Below are positions 16,107-24,493 of a stretch of 47,323 bases of DNA, piece after piece. Origin of the DNA: Gammaproteobacteria bacterium (GTDB lineage Bacteria > Pseudomonadota > Gammaproteobacteria > Pseudomonadales > Azotimanducaceae); NCBI GenBank assembly GCA_028818795.1, contig JAPPND010000092.1, positions 1 through 47,323 on the forward strand, given 5' to 3'. The notes below the pieces were generated by a model. It was not told the origin of the DNA and searched no databases. It worked only from the letters and a program-made list of their open reading frames with translations. Position 1 is the stretch's first letter. Each line of letters begins with the position of its first letter. Position numbers and translations under genes: made by a program.

Positions 16107-16883
16107 GTGAGCTATCGCGAGATCCGATACGGGGCCGAAGGTCCGCTGGCGCTTGTGACGATCAATCGACCCGAGAAGCACAACGCCATCTCGCTCGCAA
16201 CCTTGCGCGAGCTACAGCAAGCCGTCGGCGACGCTGCCACGAACGACAACGTCAAGGTCATCGCGATCACCGGAGCTGGCGGGCGGTCCTTCGCATCGGG
16301 CTCGGACCTTTCGGAGGTCCTCGACCGCGATCTTCAGAAGGCTCTCGAACCGATCGTGCAGGGGCTGGCGGAGCAACTCGAGCGGACGCCCAAGCCGACC
16401 ATCGCTGCCATCGACGGCTTCTGCATGGGTGGCGGGCTGGAGGTCGCGTTGGGCTGCGATCTCCGGATAGCGACCCCGCGATCCCAGTTCGCGACGCCCG
16501 AAGGAAAGCTGGGCATCATTCCCGGTGGCGGCGCCACCGCGCGGCTGCCCAGATTGGTCGGCCGGGCGTGGGCGATGGAAATGATGTTGATGGGTGAGCC
16601 CATCGATGCCAAGACGGCCCTGTCGATGGGACTGGTAACTCGTCTCGTTGCGCCCGACGAGTTGATTCCGCAAGTACGGCGCATGTCGGAGCACCTTGCG
16701 AGTTTTGCGCCGTTCGTGCCGCGTACGATGAAGGCCATGGTGCACTTCGGCATGGAAGCCAGCATGGCCGGTGCGCTGATGCTCGAGAAATACGCCCAAG
16801 GTGCACTTGTGCAGACCGAGGACAAGCACGAGGGCATCACCGCCTTTCTCGGCAAGCGCAAGCCGGTGTTCAAGGGGCGTTGA
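16107..16883 (+). CDS. Enoyl-CoA hydratase/isomerase family protein
   Basis: A 258-aa crotonase-fold enzyme. The oxyanion-hole segments (SFASGSDLSE and CMGGGLE) are present, and both catalytic Glu of true hydratases are kept: Glu112 in GGGLEVALGCD and Glu132 in ATPEGKLGIIPG. It should therefore add water to 2-enoyl-CoA rather than act only as an isomerase. The GTG start at 16107 gives the usual family N-terminus. It stands alone on the plus strand, convergent with the FixJ-like gene. Its exact acyl-CoA substrate cannot be read from sequence. Confidence 0.9.
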   Translation: MSYREIRYGAEGPLALVTINRPEKHNAISLATLRELQQAVGDAATNDNVKVIAITGAGGRSFASGSDLSEVLDRDLQKALEPIVQGLAEQLERTPKPTIAAIDGFCMGGGLEVALGCDLRIATPRSQFATPEGKLGIIPGGGATARLPRLVGRAWAMEMMLMGEPIDAKTALSMGLVTRLVAPDELIPQVRRMSEHLASFAPFVPRTMKAMVHFGMEASMAGALMLEKYAQGALVQTEDKHEGITAFLGKRKPVFKGR

Positions 16884-16963
16884 CAGCGAACTAGCGCCAC
16901 CCTTGCCTCGCGGCACGGCATTTCGCCCCGACCAAGCCGCCCAGCACCCCCCTCAGTGGGCTG

Positions 16964-17605
16964 CTAGGCTCGGGCGTCGAGAAAGATTTTCATCCGCACG
17001 AGTTCGGCCAGGTTGTTCGCCATCATCTTCTTCATGACCCGGCTACGGTGGATCTCCACCGTGCGTTCGCTGATGCCGAGGTCGATGGCGATCGCCTTGT
17101 TCGCTTGACCGGTCGCCACCCGTTCGAAGACCTCCGTCTCGCGCGGCGACAGGGTCGCGGTACGCGCACGAAGCTCCGCAAGGTGTCGGCGGCGCTCGCG
17201 TCTGGCAAGGTCCGCGTCGAGTGCCGAGGCGATCCGGTCCCGCAGCACCCTGCCCTCCGCAGGCAACGACAGGAAATCCGTCGCCCCGCTTTTCATCGCG
17301 CGAACCGCCGTGGGTATGTCGCCGTAGCGGGAGATGAATACGATCGGCAGGTCGACGCCCCTTCGGGTCAGTGCGTCCTGCAGCTCCAACCCGTCCATTC
17401 CCGGCATCCGGATATCCAATACCAGGCAACCGCCGACGTCCCGCCCGATGTGGTCAAGCGCATCGAGAAACCCCTGGGCACTCGGGTACGTCCGGCAGGC
17501 AATGCCGGCGTTGCGCATCAGCGCGGACACCGCATCCCTCATGGCGTCATCGTCGTCGACGACGAACACGGTGGGGTTGGCGGTCTTGGCTTCCGTTTCG
17601 TCCAT
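16964..17605 (-). CDS. FixJ/NarL-type response regulator lacking receiver Lys
   Basis: A 213-aa regulator from ATG 17605; the open frame runs further upstream only as a shadow of the kinase gene. The receiver has acidic residues DDDD at 17-20, phospho-acceptor Asp64 in LVLDIRMPG and Ser92 in FISRYGD. The position that is Lys in nearly all receivers (FixJ Lys104) is Leu114 in DFLSLPAEG. The C-terminal LuxR-type helix-turn-helix is intact (LSPRETEVFERVATGQANK, then SERTVEIHRSRVMKKM). It lies eight bases after the partner PAS kinase gene, so the pair is co-transcribed. Loss of the Lys suggests altered phosphorylation switching. Confidence 0.9.
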   Translation of the reverse strand: MDETEAKTANPTVFVVDDDDAMRDAVSALMRNAGIACRTYPSAQGFLDALDHIGRDVGGCLVLDIRMPGMDGLELQDALTRRGVDLPIVFISRYGDIPTAVRAMKSGATDFLSLPAEGRVLRDRIASALDADLARRERRRHLAELRARTATLSPRETEVFERVATGQANKAIAIDLGISERTVEIHRSRVMKKMMANNLAELVRMKIFLDARA

Positions 17606-17612
17606 CGTTGGA

Positions 17613-18881
17613 TCAAACCGGCAAGGCGAAACCGAAGCTCGCACCAATCGTCCGGCCGTTGCTGTCCACGACGTTCTCGCCGTGCAGGTTGCCTCCGTGG
17701 TTGAGCACGATGGTGCGACTGATGGCCAGTCCGATTCCCAGGCTGTCCTTCTTGCTCGACTGGAACGGCTCGAAAATGTCGTCGACGGCCTGTGCGTCGA
17801 TGCCTGGGCCGCTGTCCCGCACTGCGACATGGACACTGCCCCCGTCGGCCCAGGTCGACACCCGGATCGTCCGGCCGTTCCGGCACTCGATCTCCGCCAT
17901 GGCCTCGATGGCGTTGCAGAAAAGGTTCCGGAGAACCTGCTGAATCTGCACCGGATCGCAGCGCAGCGTCGGCAGATCGGCACCTGGCGAGAACTCGATC
18001 ATCACCCCCTGCGGGGACGTGTCGGTACGGGCCAGCTCCACCGTTTCCGAGACCAGCGTGTTGACGTCGGTCGCCTCGAAACTGGGCTCGCCGCCTTGGA
18101 ACAGGCGCCGGACCCGTTCCACCGCCAGACCCGCCTGCCGGGTCTGCTCGATGATGTTCTGCAATGCGCAGACCAGTCTCGACCCAGCAGAACCCGACTC
18201 CGCGAGTTCCCGGGCCACCTGCGCATATACGGCGAGGACCGATAGCGGCCGGTTCATTTCATGGGCGACGGCGGCCGTCATTTCGGCCATGGCGCCCAAG
18301 CGTTCGGCCCTGGTCAGGCGATCACGCAGATCCCGAGCTTCGACTTCGGCCGATACGTCATGCAGGACCGCCGCGAAACAGCGGCCCAGCCGCGAGTCGA
18401 ACTCGTTGACGACCAGGTAGATCGGCAACCGCTCCCCGTCACGGCGCACCGCTTCGACCTCCCGGCCGACGCCGATGACGTGCTTGTCGCCGGTCTCGAG
18501 ATAGCGGCCGATGTATCGCTGGTGCTGGGAGCGGTGCGGTTCCGGCATCAGCAGACCGACCGGTTGGCCGAGGGCCTCCGCCTCGGAGTACCCGAACAGG
18601 CGCTGTGCGGCGGGATTGAAGGATCGAATGATGCCCCGCTCGTCGGCCACAACGATTCCATCGAAGGCGCTATCCATGATCGCCTCGGCAATCGTCGACG
18701 TTGGATATTCGCCATCGTCGGTGGCTGGTTCGTTCACATTTGTCCGGTGGTCAAAGACTCCAACAAACCGTCCACCTCGCCCGCCGGACATCAGTGTCCG
18801 GGTGCAGGACCGTATGGCTTCGTCGTCATTGCAGCGACGAAGCAAAGGGTTGCATATAAGGGATTCCCGTAATATCTGCAC
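17613..18881 (-). CDS. FixL-like PAS sensor histidine kinase
   Basis: A soluble kinase of up to 422 aa with one PAS domain (residues about 65-180) and a kinase core: H-box AVAHEMNRPLSVL with His207, N-box NLFCNAIEAM, RDSGPGID and the glycine-rich GIGLAISRTIV. In the PAS domain, GDKHVIGVGREVEAVRRDG aligns with the haem-binding segment of FixL. His134 stands where FixL has its proximal haem ligand, and Arg140 six residues on is also conserved. It is thus a candidate oxygen or gas sensor acting on the FixJ-like protein encoded next. The N-terminus is uncertain: Met31 or Met69 are possible starts, as the first 60 residues resemble nothing. Confidence 0.85.
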   Translation of the reverse strand: MQILRESLICNPLLRRCNDDEAIRSCTRTLMSGGRGGRFVGVFDHRTNVNEPATDDGEYPTSTIAEAIMDSAFDGIVVADERGIIRSFNPAAQRLFGYSEAEALGQPVGLLMPEPHRSQHQRYIGRYLETGDKHVIGVGREVEAVRRDGERLPIYLVVNEFDSRLGRCFAAVLHDVSAEVEARDLRDRLTRAERLGAMAEMTAAVAHEMNRPLSVLAVYAQVARELAESGSAGSRLVCALQNIIEQTRQAGLAVERVRRLFQGGEPSFEATDVNTLVSETVELARTDTSPQGVMIEFSPGADLPTLRCDPVQIQQVLRNLFCNAIEAMAEIECRNGRTIRVSTWADGGSVHVAVRDSGPGIDAQAVDDIFEPFQSSKKDSLGIGLAISRTIVLNHGGNLHGENVVDSNGRTIGASFGFALPV

Positions 18882-19087
18882 GAACGCGTTTCACACGCCG
18901 AAGAGCAGCGCCGACCTGACGAACCAAGCGGCTGGAGTCGGCACGGCGGCTTGTCGCTCACGACGGGCTTACCCGGAGGATGCGTCTTTTGCTAACTTAG
19001 TCCATCGGGGCTAGCGCGTCTCGCGATGCGTGACGTGCAAGACCACCTGCCTGACGGGCCGGCGTTTGCGGAACACACTGAGGGGAA

Positions 19088-19600
19088 ATGATGGCTGTAG
19101 AGAAATTTCCGGTGGAGGCGAGTCACATAATGATGTTCGCCCGTTCCATCGGGGACGGCAATCCGATCTACTACGACGAGGAACATGCAAAGGGGACCGA
19201 GCCGGGCGGGATCATCGCCCCGCCGACCTTTGCCCAGGCCAGCGCACAGTTCGACCCGAACCACGGTCTCCGACCGAAGATCGGCGGGGACGGCTGGTTC
19301 GGCTCGGGCGGCGCCCCCACCGGTGCCAAGCCACGTGGCGAGCGCAAGAGCGGCGGCGGCGGGGGCGGGGGCGGCGGACTGCACGCGGAGCAGCGCTTCA
19401 TCTACCACCGTCACATGAAGCCGGGAGATGTCCTATCCGCGACGACGAGACCCGGCAAGACCTGGGAGAAGCAGGGGCGGCGGTCCGGCAAGCTGGTATT
19501 CAGCGAGTCCGTCACCGAATACCGGGACTCAAACGGCGAACTGGTCGTCACCGCGATCGGCGTCGGCGTCCGAACCGAACGTCCCGTCGATCAGGGTTGA
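19088..19600 (+). CDS. FAS1-like (MaoC N-terminal) dehydratase with Gly9 tract
   Basis: A 170-aa hot-dog-fold protein of the MaoC N-terminal/FAS1-like group: FARSIGDGNPIYYDEEHA, then GGIIAPPTFAQASAQFDP, then the helix-strand end SVTEYRDSNGELVVTA. The His of the hydratase motif is replaced by Tyr, as usual in this half; the partner encoded 12 bases downstream has the complete catalytic motif, so the two should form a heterodimeric acyl-CoA/ACP dehydratase. In the middle there is a run of nine Gly residues (codons near 19354-19380) that is not a family feature. The start at ATG 19088 has a GAGGGGA ribosome site. Confidence 0.85.
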   Translation: MMAVEKFPVEASHIMMFARSIGDGNPIYYDEEHAKGTEPGGIIAPPTFAQASAQFDPNHGLRPKIGGDGWFGSGGAPTGAKPRGERKSGGGGGGGGGLHAEQRFIYHRHMKPGDVLSATTRPGKTWEKQGRRSGKLVFSESVTEYRDSNGELVVTAIGVGVRTERPVDQG

Positions 19601-19612
19601 GAGAGGCAAGCA

Positions 19613-20020
19613 ATGGCATTGAAAGCAAGCGAACTCAGCGTCGGCGATACCCACGCGGAACGTCTGGTCGAAGACCTGAAGCGCACCCAGATCGTCATGT
19701 ACGCCGGTGCATCCGGCGACTACAACCCGGTTCACACCGACGAGGTCTTCACCACCCAGGTGGCCGGCTACCCGAGTGTCTTCGCACACGGCATGCTGAC
19801 CATGGGCATGACGGGAAAGATGCTGACGAACTACGTGGGCGACGGACGCCTGACCGAGTATGGCGTCCGCTTCACCAACCAGGTGTTTCCCGGTGACACC
19901 CTGGACGCCACCGCCACCGTGACAGAAGTGGCGGACGGCATCGTCGCTCTCGAAGTGTCTACCGTGAATCAGAACGGGGTGGAGGTCCTGAAAGGGACGG
20001 CCAAGGCTCGCGTCGACTGA
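19613..20020 (+). CDS. MaoC-family (R)-hydratase, catalytic half
   Basis: A 135-aa hot-dog-fold hydratase. The hydratase-2 motif is complete: YAGASGDYNPVHTDE gives catalytic Asp36 and His41, followed by FAHGMLTMGMTGKM. It dehydrates or hydrates (R)-3-hydroxyacyl thioesters. A GAGAGG ribosome site precedes ATG 19613. With the FAS1-like protein at 19088-19600 it forms a two-gene operon resembling the HadAB-like dehydratase pairs of actinobacteria and many uncultured proteobacteria. Confidence 0.92.
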   Translation: MALKASELSVGDTHAERLVEDLKRTQIVMYAGASGDYNPVHTDEVFTTQVAGYPSVFAHGMLTMGMTGKMLTNYVGDGRLTEYGVRFTNQVFPGDTLDATATVTEVADGIVALEVSTVNQNGVEVLKGTAKARVD

Positions 20021-20065
20021 CGCCGGCCGCGCGCCGACCGAAACGACGGTGGGCGGTCAAGCCCT

Positions 20066-20989
20066 TCACTTCAAGTCGAATGCGCTTCGCAACGCCGCGC
20101 ATGCCGCCGACATCGCACCGCGTGCGGCGTCGATGGTTCGCGTATGGGCGAAGAAGCCATGGATGAGGCCGTCGTAGCGGACGATCTTGGCCGCGACGCC
20201 GTCGTCTGCCAGCGCACGGCCGTAGGCTTCGCCCTCGTCCCGTAGCGGGTCGTACTCCGCTGTCATTATCAATGCCGGTGGAAGCGCCGACAGATCGCTC
20301 GCGAGTAGCGGGGACGCGTAGGGATTGCGACGGTGATCCGGCACCGGAACGTAGTGGTCCCAGAACCAATGCATCGCCTCGGCGGTCAGGAGGAAGCCCT
20401 CCGCATTGTCGCGATAGGACGCGGTGTCGAAGTTGACGCCATCGGTCACCGGGTAGACCAGCAGTTGGAAGCCAATCCTCGGTCCGCCGCGGTCCCTCGC
20501 CATCTGGGCGACCACGGCGGCGAGATTGCCACCCGCGCTGTCGCCGACCACCGCCAAGGAGCCTGGATCCCCATCGTGCACGCCCGCGTGCTCGGTCGCC
20601 CACAGCGTCGCCGAATAGCAGTCTTCCGCGGCAGCCGGAAACCGATGTTCGGGAGCAAGCCGATAGTCGACCGAGACGACTACCGTGTCCGCACCCCGGC
20701 AGACCTCCCGGCTTTGGCTGTCCGCCGTTTCGAGATCGCCGATGACCCACCCGCCGCCGTGGAACATCATGGCCACCGGAAACGGGCCGTCGCCGTGCGG
20801 ACGATAGACCCGCGCGGGGACTCCGCCGGCGGTGATGTCCGTCACGGCAGCCACTTCGACCTCCGGTGCTGCCGGCTGCATGGCTCGGAACATCTCGCGT
20901 CCCACTTCCACGGGAACCTCCGCCAACGACGGCCCGCCAAGGGCGGCGAGTTGACGCAGCATTTCGTCATAGCTCGGATCAAGCGGCAT
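20066..20989 (-). CDS. Alpha/beta hydrolase, hormone-sensitive-lipase-type esterase
   Basis: A 307-aa carboxylesterase of the HSL family. The oxyanion motif HGGGW is at residues 77-81 and the nucleophile is Ser151 in GDSAGGN. The triad Asp lies in AEYDPLRDE and the His in GLIHGFF near the C-terminus, so all catalytic residues are present. No signal peptide is seen, so it is cytoplasmic and probably hydrolyses short-chain esters. It ends 46 bases from the convergent MaoC gene and is divergent from the ClpP-like gene. Confidence 0.92.
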   Translation of the reverse strand: MPLDPSYDEMLRQLAALGGPSLAEVPVEVGREMFRAMQPAAPEVEVAAVTDITAGGVPARVYRPHGDGPFPVAMMFHGGGWVIGDLETADSQSREVCRGADTVVVSVDYRLAPEHRFPAAAEDCYSATLWATEHAGVHDGDPGSLAVVGDSAGGNLAAVVAQMARDRGGPRIGFQLLVYPVTDGVNFDTASYRDNAEGFLLTAEAMHWFWDHYVPVPDHRRNPYASPLLASDLSALPPALIMTAEYDPLRDEGEAYGRALADDGVAAKIVRYDGLIHGFFAHTRTIDAARGAMSAACAALRSAFDLK

Positions 20990-21140
20990 GGTTCGAAACT
21001 CCCCGATGTCACGGCCAGCGCGCCAAGCCTATCAAGCCTGGCCGATCGGAATGCCCATCGCTTCCCGATTCGGCTTGCGCCCTGATGCGGCCTGCCCGAT
21101 TTCCGGTAAGATGGCCCGCCTTCTTGTGACAAGGACAGCC

Positions 21141-21869
21141 ATGGGCGACGACCCTCCCGACGGCGCGAAGGAAGCCGCCGAAGCAGCCCGGCAATTCGCC
21201 TCCCATGAAACAAACGCCAAAGGGAGCCTGCGACCGTGGCGATTGTTTCGTGGGCAGGCCGGTGTGGCTGGGCCGGAGGCGGAGCCGGTACCGAGCGCCA
21301 GCGAGGCACCGGATCTGGCTTTGGGGCGATTCCTCGAAAACACGCTGCTCAAGAACCGGACCCTGACGATCTTCGGCGAGATCAACAAGGACGTCGCTCA
21401 GCGTACTACCGAGAAGCTTCTCGCACTGTCCTTCGAAAGCGAGGATCCCATTACGGTCTTCATCGGCTCGCCGGGCGGACACGTGGAATCCGGCGACACG
21501 ATCTTCGACATGATCCGGTTTATCAAACCCACCGTACGCACCGTCGGCACGGGCTGGGTCGGCAGCATCGCCACCCACATCTACCTAGCGACGGGTCGCG
21601 AAAACCGTTTCGCCTTGCCCAACACGCGGTTTCTGATACACCAGCCCGCTGGCGGTTTCGGTGGCGATGCCTCGGACATCGAGATCCAGGCCCGGGAGAT
21701 CGTGAAGACGCGGGAGCGAATCAACCAGATCATCGCCGATGAAACCGGACAGCCCGTGGAACGCGTCGCGAAGGACGTCGACCGCGACTATTGGATGAGC
21801 GTCGAGGAGTCCGTCGAATACGGTTTGGTCGGTTCGATCATCAACTCGGCGACAGAGTTGCCTGGATGA
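21141..21869 (+). CDS. ClpP-like serine protease with N-terminal extension
   Basis: A 242-aa protein from ATG 21141, chosen for its AAGGA ribosome site; longer in-frame starts exist. Residues about 60-240 are a ClpP domain: GSPGGHVESGDTIFDMI, catalytic Ser142 in GWVGSIATH, His167 in IHQPAGG and Asp212 in AKDVDRDYW, then MSVEESVEYGLV. The first 60 residues are a hydrophilic extension, longer than the ClpP propeptide. No Clp ATPase gene is nearby, and the housekeeping clpP normally sits with clpX, so this is probably a second, specialised paralogue. The next gene overlaps its stop by 4 bases. Confidence 0.88.
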   Translation: MGDDPPDGAKEAAEAARQFASHETNAKGSLRPWRLFRGQAGVAGPEAEPVPSASEAPDLALGRFLENTLLKNRTLTIFGEINKDVAQRTTEKLLALSFESEDPITVFIGSPGGHVESGDTIFDMIRFIKPTVRTVGTGWVGSIATHIYLATGRENRFALPNTRFLIHQPAGGFGGDASDIEIQAREIVKTRERINQIIADETGQPVERVAKDVDRDYWMSVEESVEYGLVGSIINSATELPG

Positions 21870-22528
21870 TGCGCGAGTACCGCATCGACGTCGGCGAAAC
21901 CAGCGTCGGCGCACTGCTCGTGCCCGCGCGAAGCACGCACCGGGTGACCTTGACCCTGGGCCACGGCGCAGGCGCGGGAATGACCCACACCAGCATGCAG
22001 GCCATTGCAGAGGCGTGCGCCGATGTCGGCATCGCAACGCTGCGCTACAACTTTCCCTTCAAGGAGCAGGGCCGCTCGCGCGTCGACGCCCAAGCCGTAT
22101 CCACCGCAACGGTGGCCGCCGCGCTCGAGTGCGCACGCGACGAGTCGCCGGGGCCGCATCTTCTCGGCGGGCACAGCTACGGCGGCCGCATGGCATCGCA
22201 CGCGGTGGTCGACCACGGCCTCGACGTGGCAGGCCTCGTGTTCTGCTCCTTTCCACTGCACATGCCGCGCAAGCCCGCCATCAAACGCGCCGAACACCTA
22301 GACGGAATCGCGGCGCCCATGCTGTTCCTGTCCGGCACCCGGGACGGCATGGCGCAACCGGAGTTGCTGAACGACATCGTCACGCGCATCGGTGCCACGG
22401 TGAACTGGCTGGATACGGCGGACCACGGCTACAAGGTACTGAAGCGGACTCGTGAGCGATCCGACAGCGTGTTCGAAGAGATGGCCCACTACGCGAGTGG
22501 CTGGCTAGACACCGTGCTGACCGCCTGA
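21866..22528 (+). CDS. Alpha/beta hydrolase of KANL3/Tex30-like type
   Basis: A 220-aa hydrolase from ATG 21866 (or ATG 21869), overlapping the ClpP-like stop by 4 bases. Motifs are LTLGHGAGAGM near the N-terminus, the nucleophile elbow GGHSYGGRM, Asp in LFLSGTRDGMA and His in DTADHGYK. This is the layout of the dienelactone-hydrolase-related KANL3/Tex30 group, whose members are common in proteobacteria and mostly uncharacterised. Coupled translation suggests it works alongside the ClpP-like protein, or is simply co-expressed with it. Confidence 0.85.
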   Translation: MMREYRIDVGETSVGALLVPARSTHRVTLTLGHGAGAGMTHTSMQAIAEACADVGIATLRYNFPFKEQGRSRVDAQAVSTATVAAALECARDESPGPHLLGGHSYGGRMASHAVVDHGLDVAGLVFCSFPLHMPRKPAIKRAEHLDGIAAPMLFLSGTRDGMAQPELLNDIVTRIGATVNWLDTADHGYKVLKRTRERSDSVFEEMAHYASGWLDTVLTA

Positions 22529-22550
22529 CCCAGCCACACAAGGAGTCCGT

Positions 22551-23426
22551 ATGAAGCTCTGCACCTTCACCCACGGCCAGCGAACGCGCATCGGCGTCGT
22601 CGTTGGCGAACTCGTTATCGATCTTCCCGCCGTGGCGCCCGGCCTACCTGACGACATGATCTCCTTCCTCGGCGCCGGCGACGAGGCCATGGCAGCGGCG
22701 CGGGAAGCGCAGACCAAACCCGACGTGGCGTTCCCGGTCGCCGACGTGACGCTGGAAGCGCCCGTGCCTCGACCGGGGAAGATCCTCGCCATCGGTCTCA
22801 ACTACGCGGACCATATCGCCGAGACAGGCGCCGAGCCGCCGAAGGTGCAGATGTGGTTCAACAAGCAGCGCAACGCCGCCAACCGGCCCTACGGATCCAT
22901 CAACAAGCCGGCGGTTTCCGACATGCTCGACTACGAGGGCGAACTGGCGTTCGTCATCGGCAAGCGCGCCAAACACGTCCCGAAGGAGCGGGCCCACGAA
23001 GTCATCGCGGGCTACTGCTGCGCCAACGACGTCAGCGTGCGCGACTGGCAGGCGGCGGCTAGGACCATGCAGATCGGCAAGTCATTCGACACCCACGCAC
23101 CGTTCGGCCCGTGGATCGTGACGCCGGACGAGGTCGGCGACCCGCACAGTTTGGGCATCCGCACCGTCGTGAACGACGAGGTGCGGCAGGATTCCAACAC
23201 GAAGCACCTGATCTTCGACTGCTTCGACCACGTCGAACACCTGACCAAGTCGTTCACCCTGGACCCGGGCGACGTCATTTTCACCGGCACGTCCTCGGGT
23301 GTCGCGGCTGCGATGAATCCGCCGCAGTGGCTCAAGGTTCGCGACGAGGTTCGCATCGAGATCGAGAGCATCGGGTTCATCGAGCACACCGTCGTGGAAG
23401 AGGACGCCTCGACCGTAATCGGTTGA
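22551..23426 (+). CDS. Fumarylacetoacetate hydrolase family protein
   Basis: A 291-aa enzyme of the FAH superfamily, which hydrolyses C-C bonds in, or decarboxylates or isomerises, 2-oxo acids from aromatic catabolism. An N-terminal domain of about 70 residues precedes the FAH core: ILAIGLNYADHIAE, then MLDYEGELAFVIGK with the metal-binding Glu residues, DVSVRDWQ, GKSFDTHAPFGPW and DVIFTGTSSGV. An AAGGAG ribosome site sits before ATG 22551. It is 22 bases after the hydrolase gene, so it may belong to that operon. Confidence 0.92.
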   Translation: MKLCTFTHGQRTRIGVVVGELVIDLPAVAPGLPDDMISFLGAGDEAMAAAREAQTKPDVAFPVADVTLEAPVPRPGKILAIGLNYADHIAETGAEPPKVQMWFNKQRNAANRPYGSINKPAVSDMLDYEGELAFVIGKRAKHVPKERAHEVIAGYCCANDVSVRDWQAAARTMQIGKSFDTHAPFGPWIVTPDEVGDPHSLGIRTVVNDEVRQDSNTKHLIFDCFDHVEHLTKSFTLDPGDVIFTGTSSGVAAAMNPPQWLKVRDEVRIEIESIGFIEHTVVEEDASTVIG

Positions 23427-23461
23427 GCGCGAAAGAGCCGGCGCGACGAATGCCAGCGGCG

Positions 23462-24493
23462 CTAGGAGGTCCCCACCGACAGCAGGTTTTCCACCGGCTC
23501 GTATAGCTCCTCCAGGTAGTCGACGAGTTCCGCGTCCAGCGTCAACTCGCATGCTTCCACCAGTTGATCCAACTGTTCGACCCGGGACACGCCGACCACA
23601 GGCGCTTGGACTTCGGGCTTGCCGGTAAGCCAGGCCAGCGAGACCTGGGCCGGCGTCTTGCCCAGTTTGCCCGCCACCGCCACCACCCGCTCCGCGATCT
23701 CGAACGTGGCGGCACCGTGGTACAACCCCTCGGTTCGTACGCGATCCCGGCCCTTGGAGCGATCCGTCGAGCCGGATTCGAAACCACCCTTGTACGAGCC
23801 TGCGAGGATGCCCCGGGCGAGCGGCGACCACGGCGTCAAGCCGACGCCGGTGTGTGCGCAGTACGGGTTCATCTCGCGTTCCTCCTCGCGGTAGACGAGG
23901 TTGTAGTGGTTCTGCATGGAGATGAACTTCGTCCAGCCGTTCGCCTCGGCCGTCATCTGCAGTTCGGCGAATTGCCAGGCGAACATCGACGATGCGCCGA
24001 GGTAGAGCACCTTGCCCGCCTTCACCACGTCGTGGAGCGCTTCGAGGGATTCCTCGATGGGAGCCTGGACCTGACCGGGGATGCCGTGGGGATGCCGATG
24101 GATAACCAACTGGTCGACGTAGTCGTGGCCCAGACGTTTCAGGCTCGCGTCCACGCCCTCTAGGATGTGCTTTCGGGACAAGCCACCCTGGTTGGCACCG
24201 CGTCCCATGGGCATCGAAACCTTGGTGGCAAGAACATATTCGTCGCGGGATGCCAGTTCATTGAGCAACGTGCCCACTACCCGCTCGCACGCGCCGATGC
24301 CATAGACGTCGGCGCAGTCAAAATAGAAAAGACCGTGATCCAGCGCTGCACGGAAGATCGGCCGCGCCTCGTCGGTGCCCAGTGTCCAGTCCCCCTGGTG
24401 GCCTCGGCCAGGTTCACCGAAATTCATGGTGCCGAGGCAAAGTTCGGACACGCGCAGACCGCTGTTTCGTCCGAGTTGAACGGGTTTCAGCAT
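23462..24493 (-). CDS. Aldo/keto reductase
   Basis: A 343-aa NAD(P)H-dependent oxidoreductase with the full catalytic tetrad: Asp59 and Tyr64 in FDCADVYG, Lys91 in ATKVS and His132 in VIHRH. The barrel continues through YLGASSMFAWQFAEL and LTPWSPLARGILAG, with the cofactor-binding end APVVGVSRVEQLDQLV. The shape is that of the YajO/potassium-channel beta-subunit-like AKR group; the substrate is unknown. It is convergent with the FAH gene and followed upstream by a 534-base gap. Confidence 0.92.
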   Translation of the reverse strand: MLKPVQLGRNSGLRVSELCLGTMNFGEPGRGHQGDWTLGTDEARPIFRAALDHGLFYFDCADVYGIGACERVVGTLLNELASRDEYVLATKVSMPMGRGANQGGLSRKHILEGVDASLKRLGHDYVDQLVIHRHPHGIPGQVQAPIEESLEALHDVVKAGKVLYLGASSMFAWQFAELQMTAEANGWTKFISMQNHYNLVYREEEREMNPYCAHTGVGLTPWSPLARGILAGSYKGGFESGSTDRSKGRDRVRTEGLYHGAATFEIAERVVAVAGKLGKTPAQVSLAWLTGKPEVQAPVVGVSRVEQLDQLVEACELTLDAELVDYLEELYEPVENLLSVGTS

